DNA of 10,008 nt from Chitinophagales bacterium (GTDB lineage Bacteria; Bacteroidota; Bacteroidia; Chitinophagales; Chitinophagaceae). Each line of letters starts with the position of its first letter. Position 1 is the first letter of the stretch. The notes under the pieces were generated by a model. The model did no database searches. It worked only from the letters and a program-made list of their open reading frames with translations, and was not told the DNA's origin. Location of the stretch: assembly GCA_015654495.1 (NCBI GenBank), contig JAATGW010000336.1:1-10008 (forward strand), in the 5' to 3' direction. Both the position numbers and the translations under genes were made by a program. This document shows positions 1 through 5,730 of the stretch, in pieces.

Positions 1-241
1 CGCAGATTCCAAAATGCTGGCAGAAAGGGTCTGTGCGATGCCCTGACAATTCCAGAAACTGAATGGCTTTGCCTTCAGCCCAATCCTTTTTTGATTTTGT
101 AATCCTGATATCCACCAGGTCGCCGGGTACTGCACCTTCCACAAAAATCACCTTCCCGTCCAGTTTAGCAAGGGATTTACCTTCTGCAGCATATCCTGTT
201 ACCCTTACACCCTTTAAAACCGGGTTTTGTTTTCTCCGCAT
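1..241 (-). CDS. rlmD: 23S rRNA (uracil-C5) methyltransferase RlmD/RumA-like, N-terminal part (runs off left edge)
   Basis: Reading the minus strand from the ATG at 241-239 gives 80 codons that stay open to the window edge. Residues about 6-62 look like a TRAM RNA-binding domain: VTGYAAEGKSLAKLDGKVIF, then a VPGD turn and a basic KSKKDW stretch. Residues 72-80 read PFCQHFGIC, matching the first two cysteines (C74, C80) of the [4Fe-4S] cluster motif of RlmD/RumA enzymes, where the next residues are usually GGC. The family uses S-adenosylmethionine to methylate C5 of a uracil in 23S rRNA; E. coli RlmD acts on U1939. The catalytic domain lies outside the window, so RlmD cannot be told from the RlmCD or TrmA-like relatives that Bacteroidota also carry. 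No in-frame stop was seen for at least 30 codons upstream of the ATG. This start was chosen because it places a basic MRRK segment directly before the TRAM domain. Confidence 0.85.
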   Translation of the reverse strand, partial: MRRKQNPVLKGVRVTGYAAEGKSLAKLDGKVIFVEGAVPGDLVDIRITKSKKDWAEGKAIQFLELSGHRTDPFCQHFGIC

Positions 242-245
242 CCGG

Positions 246-253
246 CAAAAATA
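246..253 (-). promoter_or_regulatory. Candidate Bacteroidota -7 element (TATTTTTG) for rlmD
   Basis: On the minus strand TATTTTTG matches the Bacteroidota -7 consensus TAnnTTTG and ends only 4 bases before the chosen rlmD ATG. A transcript starting a few bases downstream would be leaderless or nearly so. No TTG/TTTG -33 partner is visible 19-21 bases upstream, so the call is weak. Confidence 0.3.
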
Positions 254-260
254 ACCCGAC

Positions 261-285
261 CGGCAAAATTTTCTGCCGAATTCGG
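261..285. repeat. Overlapping palindromes in the rlmD/thioredoxin divergent intergenic region
   Basis: Two dyads overlap here. CGGCA (261-265) pairs with TGCCG (274-278) around an A/T centre that contains AAAATTTT. CCGAATTCGG (276-285) is a perfect 10-base palindrome. They lie between two divergent genes, upstream of the candidate rlmD -7 element. They could be an operator or the base of a leader structure; no specific regulator can be named. Confidence 0.4.
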
Positions 286-365
286 TTTTTTCGCAATAAA
301 TCGCTGGATTACTGGTTTTTATATACGGATTAGCGGCTTTAACAGCCCGTAAAATCCAATTTGAA

Positions 366-373
366 TATTTTTG
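366..373 (+). promoter_or_regulatory. Candidate -7 element (TATTTTTG) for the thioredoxin-parvulin operon
   Basis: TATTTTTG fits TAnnTTTG and lies 20 bases before the ATG at 394, giving a predicted leader of roughly 13-16 bases. The -33 region has no clear TTTG at the expected distance. This is the only good -7 match between the divergent genes on this strand. Confidence 0.45.
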
Positions 374-393
374 CCCAATAATGCGGCTTACCA

Positions 394-1830
394 ATGATCC
401 GAAAACTTTTATTCAGCCTATTCCTTTTTTCAGCTTTTTATGGCCATTCCCAGGGTTATGAAATCAAAGTAACACTTAAGCCATTTACTCAGGGCCATCT
501 TTACCTTGCTCATCATTTTGGAGCGAAACAATACCTCATCGATTCAGCCGAACTGAACAGTAACAGTGAAGCGGTTTTTACTGGTACTGAAAAACTTTTC
601 GGTGGTGTGTACATGATTGTTTATCCGGCCAAAAACGGCTGGATGGAATGCCTGGTAGATAAGGAAAAGAAATTTTCAGTTTATGCCGATACAACCGACC
701 TGATCCGCTCAGCAAAATTTACCGGCTCTCCTGACAATGACCTTTTTTCAGAATACCAGAAAAAATCCCTCGAAATCGGTTCCGGCATTGCAGAGATCAG
801 AAAAAAATTGCCAGCGGCTACAGCGACAGAACAAAAAGAGCTGAACGAAAAAATGACTGCCTACGGCAAAGACCTGCAGCAGTACCGGGAAAACTTTCTT
901 AAACAACATCCGGACCACCTGCTGTCGGCTATTTTTAATGTGCTCAGAGAACCCGTTATTCCGCCTGCATCTCAGCAACCAGGTGGTAAATACGATTCAA
1001 CATTTGCATACCAGTATTATAAAAAACATTACTGGGACAATGTTTCCTTTACTGATGAACGCCTGCTGCGCACGCCCGTATTTCAACCACGCTTCGACCG
1101 CTATTTTTCGGAAGTACTCCCCCAGGCAGCTGATTCAATAATACCTGCGGCAGACATGATTCTTCAGGCTGCCAAACCTAATCCGGAAATGTTTAAATTC
1201 TGTCTGTCCACACTCACAGATAAATATGTGAATCCAACCTATATGGGTCAGGATGCGGTTTTTGTTCATATTTTTCAGAAATACTACCTCACAGGAATGG
1301 CAGATAGCTGGATGACGGAAAAATATAAGAAGTTTATAAATGACCGTGGCTATAGCTTAATGGCCAATACCATCGGCAGCAAGGGAGCTGATTTCGAATT
1401 TCTCGATACCGCCGGAAAGAAAAAAACTTTATACTCGCTGGCAGGAAACTATACGATCATTTGTTTCTGGGATCCAACCTGCGGACATTGTAAAGAGGAA
1501 GTTCCAAAACTGGATTCGTTTTTTCAATCCACCTGGAAGAAACAGGGAATTACAATGCTTGGCGTAATGACAGATGGCGGAAAAGAAGCCTGGATTAAAT
1601 TCATACGTGAACATAAGTTGAAAGATTGGGTACACGTATATCAGACCCAGGAGATGAAAGACGCAGCTTACAATGCGGGCAAGCCGGGCGTAAGACAACT
1701 GTATGATGTATACCAGACTCCGATGCTATACCTGCTCGATAAACAAAAAAATATTATTGCAAAAAAACTGAGTTATCAGCAGCTGGCAGAATTGCTTCAA
1801 TATAAAACACAGACTGCCTCACGGAAATAA
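394..1830 (+). CDS. Exported thioredoxin-fold protein, DUF4369/DUF5106-TlpA-like type
   Basis: This 478-residue protein has a Sec signal peptide (basic MIRK, then a hydrophobic core, likely cut near residues 19-21 at HSQ|G), so it should act in the periplasm or on the outer membrane. Residues about 22-115 look like a DUF4369 beta domain. Residues about 120-320 are helical, with a charged possible coiled coil at 120-170, and resemble the DUF5106-type linker of Bacteroidota thioredoxins. Residues about 326-470 form an AhpC/TSA-TlpA-like thioredoxin domain. It carries the active site CGHC at C363-C366 (context FWDPTCGHCKEEVP) and the cis-proline loop TP at T442-P443. Both cysteines are present, so it is probably a disulfide reductase or oxidoreductase; the substrate is unknown. 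It is followed after 17 bases by a secreted parvulin gene, which suggests one operon for folding envelope proteins. The domain names for the N-terminal half are from recall and less sure than the thioredoxin call. Confidence 0.85.
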   Translation: MIRKLLFSLFLFSAFYGHSQGYEIKVTLKPFTQGHLYLAHHFGAKQYLIDSAELNSNSEAVFTGTEKLFGGVYMIVYPAKNGWMECLVDKEKKFSVYADTTDLIRSAKFTGSPDNDLFSEYQKKSLEIGSGIAEIRKKLPAATATEQKELNEKMTAYGKDLQQYRENFLKQHPDHLLSAIFNVLREPVIPPASQQPGGKYDSTFAYQYYKKHYWDNVSFTDERLLRTPVFQPRFDRYFSEVLPQAADSIIPAADMILQAAKPNPEMFKFCLSTLTDKYVNPTYMGQDAVFVHIFQKYYLTGMADSWMTEKYKKFINDRGYSLMANTIGSKGADFEFLDTAGKKKTLYSLAGNYTIICFWDPTCGHCKEEVPKLDSFFQSTWKKQGITMLGVMTDGGKEAWIKFIREHKLKDWVHVYQTQEMKDAAYNAGKPGVRQLYDVYQTPMLYLLDKQKNIIAKKLSYQQLAELLQYKTQTASRK

Positions 1831-1847
1831 ATATCTTTTTAAAAATC

Positions 1848-3770
1848 ATGAAGAATCTTTTTGTTCTGGCATTGCTTATCGCCTCCTTTTCATGCAGTGC
1901 ACAAACACTTTTCACATATGGCAACCGTGCGGTTAGCCAGCAGGAATTTCTCGAAGCTTTTCTCAAAAACAAACCCGAGGGCGTTAACGAGCGGGAAGCA
2001 TTAAATGATTATCTGGATTTGTTTGTCCGTTTCAAACTAAAAGTAAAAGCAGCTTATGATCTTAAGATCGATACGCTACCCAACCAGAAAGCAGACCTTG
2101 AAACTTACAGACGACAGATCGAAAACGTGTATCTCACAGACTCCACGGCCTTCAATAAATTAATAGACGAAGCATATACCAGGAGCCTGAAAGACATCCG
2201 GCTTTCCGCCATAATGCTTCCTTTAACATCAAATGGCAAGGACGACAGTGAAATGACCGTGCAGAAAAAAGCAGCTGACATTGTTCAGCAAATCAGGTCA
2301 GGAAAGAGCTTCGAATCGCTTGCGACAGCATTTTCTGCAGATACAGCAGCCGTTCGTACCGGCGGCGATATTGGGTTTATCACATTATTCACCTTACCAT
2401 ATGCGTTGGAAAATGTTGCCTATACTTTAGAAACAAATGCTGTTTCCGATCCTGTGAAAGTCAGATTCGGTTATATTATAATTAAAAAAACGGGTGAACG
2501 CCCGGCAGTCGGTAAAATAAGGCTTGCTCAGATTCTCATTGCAGTGGATCCCGCTTCTTCGGAAGAAGAAAAATCCGGCAAGAAAAAATTGGCTGATTCA
2601 TTGTATGCAACTGCAGTTGCGGGCGCTTCTTTTGATAGCCTGGCAATAAGGTTCAGCAATGATCAATCGACCTTTGCAACCGGCGGCATAATGCCTGAAT
2701 TCGGAGTTGGCATTTTTGAGCCGGCTTTTGAAGAAAAAGCATTTTCAATTAAGAGAGATGATGATATTTTACCGCCGTTTTCATCCCGGTTTGGATATCA
2801 TATCATTAAAAGAATTTCTTATTCCCCGATTGATCAGGATCGCATAGCGGCAGAAAGTGTTTTGAAAGCCGCTGTTTCAGAAGATTCGCGGAATAAAAAA
2901 GCACAGGAGGCCCTGGAGAAAAAAATGCTGGCAGCGGTTACTATTAAAAATGAAATAATTGATCAGAAACAACTCTGGCGGATAACCGAAGAATATACAA
3001 AAACGGAAAAACTGATAGCGGTAAGCGGTATGCCTGCTTCCAAAATATTGTTCAGGATGCCGAAGAAAAATGTGAAGCTGATGGAATGGCTCAGGTACGC
3101 GAAAACCTGGGCGGCAGAAGCTAATAATGACTATCCCGGGCTGATGAAAAGTTTCAGGAATTTTGTTGCAGTTAATTATTACCGCGACCATCTTGAAGAT
3201 TATGACCCTGCATTTAAAAAACAGCTTGTGGAATTCCGGGATGGTAACATGCTTTTTGAGATAATGGAAAAACAGGTCTGGAATAAAGCAGCGGAAGATC
3301 ATAAAGGGCTGAAAACATACTATGATCAACACAAATCAAAATATGTTTGGGAAGCAAATTCCAATGCGATAATGTTTACAGCTGCTGATAAGTCTGTTGC
3401 TGAAAAAACGATTACACAACTTAAATCCAATCCTTCGCTCTGGAAAGAACTCGCTGAAACTTCAGAAGGAAAACTATTAGCCGATAGCGGTCGCTTTGAG
3501 ATCAGTCAGATCACTTCAAATGCAGGATCTTTAACCAGGCGGGGATTCACCAGTGTTCTTCAGAATGAAATGGACGCAACCGTCAATTTTTCATATATAG
3601 TCGATCTTTACCCTGGTGGAGAACAACGGAGTTTTGAAGAAGCCCGGGGCATGGTTATCAGCGACTACCAGCAGGTGATTGAAGACAGGTGGATTGCTGT
3701 TTTAAAGAAAAAATATCCGGTTATTATACAGCAACAGGTCTGGAATAAATTACTGGCTCAATATCATTGA
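1848..3770 (+). CDS. Exported SurA/PpiC-like peptidylprolyl cis-trans isomerase with two parvulin domains
   Basis: This 640-residue protein has an N-terminal signal peptide (MKNLFVLALLIASFSCSAQ, probable cleavage after AQ19). A cysteine at residue 16 lies in SFSC, a poor lipobox, so a lipoprotein is possible but less likely. A SurA-like N-domain (about 20-110) is followed by two parvulin domains at about 117-215 and 223-323. Each shows the family pattern: a KSFESLA or ASFDSLA helix, then GGDIGF or GGIMPEF, then RFGYIIIK or RFGYHIIK. The second keeps the usual FGYHII histidine, while the first has Y-I in its place. Residues 324-640 are an extended helical region with a third, degenerate parvulin-like stretch at about 504-600. 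The family isomerises prolyl bonds and chaperones outer-membrane proteins in the periplasm. It is very probably co-transcribed with the thioredoxin-fold gene. It is much longer than E. coli SurA (428 residues), which appears normal for Bacteroidota versions. Confidence 0.88.
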   Translation: MKNLFVLALLIASFSCSAQTLFTYGNRAVSQQEFLEAFLKNKPEGVNEREALNDYLDLFVRFKLKVKAAYDLKIDTLPNQKADLETYRRQIENVYLTDSTAFNKLIDEAYTRSLKDIRLSAIMLPLTSNGKDDSEMTVQKKAADIVQQIRSGKSFESLATAFSADTAAVRTGGDIGFITLFTLPYALENVAYTLETNAVSDPVKVRFGYIIIKKTGERPAVGKIRLAQILIAVDPASSEEEKSGKKKLADSLYATAVAGASFDSLAIRFSNDQSTFATGGIMPEFGVGIFEPAFEEKAFSIKRDDDILPPFSSRFGYHIIKRISYSPIDQDRIAAESVLKAAVSEDSRNKKAQEALEKKMLAAVTIKNEIIDQKQLWRITEEYTKTEKLIAVSGMPASKILFRMPKKNVKLMEWLRYAKTWAAEANNDYPGLMKSFRNFVAVNYYRDHLEDYDPAFKKQLVEFRDGNMLFEIMEKQVWNKAAEDHKGLKTYYDQHKSKYVWEANSNAIMFTAADKSVAEKTITQLKSNPSLWKELAETSEGKLLADSGRFEISQITSNAGSLTRRGFTSVLQNEMDATVNFSYIVDLYPGGEQRSFEEARGMVISDYQQVIEDRWIAVLKKKYPVIIQQQVWNKLLAQYH

Positions 3771-3776
3771 ACTAAA

Positions 3777-4730
3777 TCAGAATACCGCTTTCACTGTATT
3801 ATATATCACTTTTGGTTTGCCAAGAGTATAATAATGTAATACAGGCGCGCCGGCCTTTTTAAGTTCTTTTGACTGATTGATCAGCCATTCAGTACCTACC
3901 AGTTCACAGTCCTCATCAGTTTTACAGCGGAGAATTTCTGTGCTCAGGTCCGGTGGAAAATCGACATGGAAAATTCTTGAAATTACATTCAGCTGTTTCT
4001 TATTGGTAATCGGTTTTAATCCAGGAATGATCGGGATGGTTATGCCGGCGTCACGACATTGCTGAACGTAACTGAAGTACTTGGTATTATCAAAAAACAT
4101 CTGCGTAACTATATAGTCGGCTCCGGCTTCCACTTTCTGTTTCAGATAATCCATATCTGATTGAAGATTTGGCGCTTCAAAATGTTTTTCCGGATAACCT
4201 GCAATACCTATACAGAATTTAGTTTTGAAGCCATCCCGGATATCTTCTTCAAGATAAATACCGTGGTTCAGGTCCTTTACCTGTTTGAGCAGATCGATGG
4301 CATATTTATGCCCTTCCGGTTCCGGTTCAAATGAACTTTCACTTTTAGTGGCGTCGCCCCTGAGCGCAAGCACGTTATCGATACCGAGGAAATTGAGATC
4401 GATCAACGCATCCTCAGTTTCCCTCCGGGTGAAACCTCCGCAGATCAGATGAGGAACGGCGTCAACCTTATAGTGGTTCATTATCGCAGCGCAAATACCT
4501 ACAGTACCCGGCCTTTTGCGGATTTCAACTTTTTCAAAAGTTCCATCAAGTTTTTTCTTGAAGATCTGCTCACTCCGGTGATAGGTGACGTTTATATATG
4601 ATGGTTTGAACTCCATTAAAGGATCCAGGTTCTGGAATAAGGAACTGATGTTCTTGCCCTTTAATGGCGGTAATATTTCAAAAGAAACCAATGTATCACT
4701 GGCCTGGTTAATATGCTCAATTACTTTCAT
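3777..4730 (-). CDS. metF: 5,10-methylenetetrahydrofolate reductase (MetF)
   Basis: The 317-residue protein is a TIM-barrel flavoenzyme that reduces 5,10-methylene-THF to 5-methyl-THF, the methyl donor for methionine synthesis in the cytoplasm. Family landmarks are present in order: VSFEILPP with the catalytic glutamate at E18; YINVTYH at 45-51; NVLALRGD with the FAD/folate aspartate D126; VTQMFFD with Q210; PGLKPITN at 236-243; and HYYTLGK at 299-305, equivalent to HFYTLNR in E. coli. SFEILPPLKG in place of SFEFFPP looks typical of the Bacteroidota branch. The length is slightly above E. coli MetF (296). The gene stands alone on the minus strand, converging with the parvulin gene and divergent from lptB. 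The ATG at 4730-4728 is preceded by AAGGGA with no spacer, so this is not a classical ribosome site. No SAM riboswitch is apparent in the short upstream region. Confidence 0.96.
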   Translation of the reverse strand: MKVIEHINQASDTLVSFEILPPLKGKNISSLFQNLDPLMEFKPSYINVTYHRSEQIFKKKLDGTFEKVEIRKRPGTVGICAAIMNHYKVDAVPHLICGGFTRRETEDALIDLNFLGIDNVLALRGDATKSESSFEPEPEGHKYAIDLLKQVKDLNHGIYLEEDIRDGFKTKFCIGIAGYPEKHFEAPNLQSDMDYLKQKVEAGADYIVTQMFFDNTKYFSYVQQCRDAGITIPIIPGLKPITNKKQLNVISRIFHVDFPPDLSTEILRCKTDEDCELVGTEWLINQSKELKKAGAPVLHYYTLGKPKVIYNTVKAVF

Positions 4731-4756
4731 TCCCTTGCTTTATTTCAATCAGGTGA

Positions 4757-4788
4757 CAAAATAACTCAAGATTTGCTGTTATAACAAA
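4757..4788 (-). promoter_or_regulatory. Candidate metF promoter, -33 TTTG and -7 TATTTTG
   Basis: On the minus strand TTTG (4788-4785) is followed after 21 bases by TATTTTG (4763-4757). This fits the Bacteroidota promoter layout TTTG-N19-21-TAnnTTTG, except that the -7 box is one base short (TAnTTTG). It would start transcription about 20 bases before the metF ATG. It is the only candidate promoter in the window with both elements at sensible spacing. Confidence 0.45.
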
Positions 4789-4791
4789 TCT
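4769..4791. promoter_or_regulatory. Operator-like inverted repeat between the metF -33 and -7 boxes
   Basis: AGATTTG (4769-4775) and CAAATCT (4785-4791) are perfect inverted arms around a 9-base centre. The perfect 10-base palindrome TGTTATAACA (4777-4786) overlaps the centre and right arm. The dyad covers the -33 box and most of the spacer of the candidate metF promoter, where a bound repressor would block RNA polymerase. A third TGTTA unit follows at 4791-4795. The regulator is unknown. Confidence 0.45.
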
Positions 4792-4833
4792 GTTAAAGCG
4801 GCAGATCCACTCCTGAACGCCGTGGAAGAACCT

Positions 4834-4841
4834 TATTTTTG
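4834..4841 (+). promoter_or_regulatory. Candidate -7 element (TATTTTTG) for lptB
   Basis: TATTTTTG matches TAnnTTTG and lies 52 bases upstream of the lptB ATG. The predicted start near 4845 would give a leader of about 49 bases that begins with the hairpin at 4845-4867. The -33 region has only CTG at 4813-4815, so the upstream element is poor. Confidence 0.42.
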
Positions 4842-4844
4842 CTG

Positions 4845-4867
4845 CAACGGTTTTTTTGAACCGATTG
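4845..4867 (+). repeat. Stem-loop at the predicted 5' end of the lptB leader
   Basis: CAACGGTT (4845-4852) can pair with AACCG-A-TTG (4859-4867), giving eight pairs with one bulged A and a short loop made mostly of T. It starts about where the transcript would begin, so it may protect the mRNA 5' end. Alternatively the DNA dyad is an operator. It is unlikely to be a terminator because no U-tract follows the stem. Confidence 0.4.
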
Positions 4868-4893
4868 TTGTATTCAGCTAATAAATCAACCAA

Positions 4894-5679
4894 ATGAGTT
4901 TGATGATCCATACCAGGGATCTGGTAAAAAAATACCGCAGCCGTACAGTTGTCAACAAGGTTTCGGTCGATGTGAAACAGGGCGAGATCGTTGGGCTGCT
5001 CGGGCCGAACGGCGCCGGTAAAACGACATCTTTTTATATGGTGGTGGGTCTTATTAAACCCGACGAAGGTGAAGTGTTTCTCAACGAGCAGAATATTACC
5101 AGTTTGCCCATGTACAAAAGGGCGCAAATGGGTATAGGTTATCTGCCCCAGGAATCTTCAATCTTCAGAAAACTGACTGTTGAAGATAATATCACTGCTG
5201 TGCTTGAAATGACAAAACTTAACCGGGCTCAGCAAAAAGAAAAACTGGAATCGCTTCTTTCGGAGTTTGGCCTCAACCATGTCCGCAAAAACAACGGTGA
5301 CAGCCTTAGTGGTGGAGAAAGGCGCAGAACAGAAATAGCGCGGGCGCTGGCTGTAGATCCTAAGTTTATTCTGCTCGACGAACCTTTTGCCGGTGTTGAC
5401 CCCATTGCTGTTGAAGATATACAGACCGTTGTGGCCCGGCTTAAATTCAAAAACATTGGTATCCTCATCACTGATCATAATGTGAATGAAACGCTGTCTA
5501 TCTGCGACCGCGCATACCTGCTGATTGAAGGAAAGATTTTCAAGCATGGAACTGCCGAGCAGTTGGCCGATGACGAACATGTGCGCAGATTATATCTTGG
5601 CAGGAACTTTGAGCTGAAAAGAAAAGACTATCTTCATGAGGAGGCGCGGTTGGGTTCTATAAATGAAGACAATACCTGA
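4894..5679 (+). CDS. lptB: LPS export ABC transporter ATPase LptB
   Basis: This 261-residue ABC ATPase would power extraction of lipopolysaccharide from the inner membrane with LptF/LptG, feeding the LptC-A-D-E bridge. All nucleotide-binding motifs are intact: Walker A GPNGAGKTT at 37-45, Q-loop Q86 in GYLPQESSIF, signature LSGGE at 138-142, Walker B FILLDEP at 158-164 with catalytic E163, D-loop FAGVDP and switch H195 in TDHN. The sequence GYLPQESSIFRKLTVEDNI and the FAGVDPIAV block are characteristic of LptB rather than of amino-acid (LivF/LivG) ATPases. The C-terminal tail after LGRNFELKRKDY is about 20 residues longer than in E. coli LptB (241). The membrane partners are not in this window. 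The ATG at 4894 is followed by a second ATG at codon 4; the first is kept because it adds the usual short lead before the first beta strand. The GH3 gene follows after 51 bases. Confidence 0.93.
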   Translation: MSLMIHTRDLVKKYRSRTVVNKVSVDVKQGEIVGLLGPNGAGKTTSFYMVVGLIKPDEGEVFLNEQNITSLPMYKRAQMGIGYLPQESSIFRKLTVEDNITAVLEMTKLNRAQQKEKLESLLSEFGLNHVRKNNGDSLSGGERRRTEIARALAVDPKFILLDEPFAGVDPIAVEDIQTVVARLKFKNIGILITDHNVNETLSICDRAYLLIEGKIFKHGTAEQLADDEHVRRLYLGRNFELKRKDYLHEEARLGSINEDNT

Positions 5680-5717
5680 CCAAAATGAACGAGGAAGGAA
5701 TTTCAGCCGGTATTAAT

Positions 5718-5724
5718 TATTTTG
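5718..5724 (+). promoter_or_regulatory. Weak -7-like element (TATTTTG) upstream of the GH3 gene
   Basis: TATTTTG is one base short of TAnnTTTG and is followed after 6 bases by the preferred GH3 ATG at 5731. The same short form occurs before metF. No -33 box is evident, and read-through from lptB 51 bases away is just as likely to express the gene. Confidence 0.22.
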
Positions 5725-5730
5725 CCATAT

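Noticed and set aside
63..254. A 63-codon plus-strand open frame at the left end
   Set aside because: It is antisense to the N-terminus of the RlmD-like gene, whose TRAM domain and FeS cysteines are recognisable; the plus-strand peptide shows no family features.
381..461. Short plus-strand frame from the ATG at 381 overlapping the start of the thioredoxin gene
   Set aside because: It is about 26 codons, in a different frame, with no ribosome site or recognisable content; probably chance.
4731..4893. SAM riboswitch or other large leader RNA for metF
   Set aside because: The predicted leader is only about 20 bases and no multi-helix structure is visible on the minus strand.
5158..5580. Long antisense open frames within lptB, and similar ones in metF, GH3, fabG, parvulin and SulP
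   Set aside because: They lie wholly opposite genes with intact motifs and encode peptides without recognisable domains.
5722..5730. TTG start for the GH3 protein, adding three residues
   Set aside because: An ATG three codons later gives the expected family N-terminus and TTG starts are uncommon, so the ATG at 5731 is preferred.
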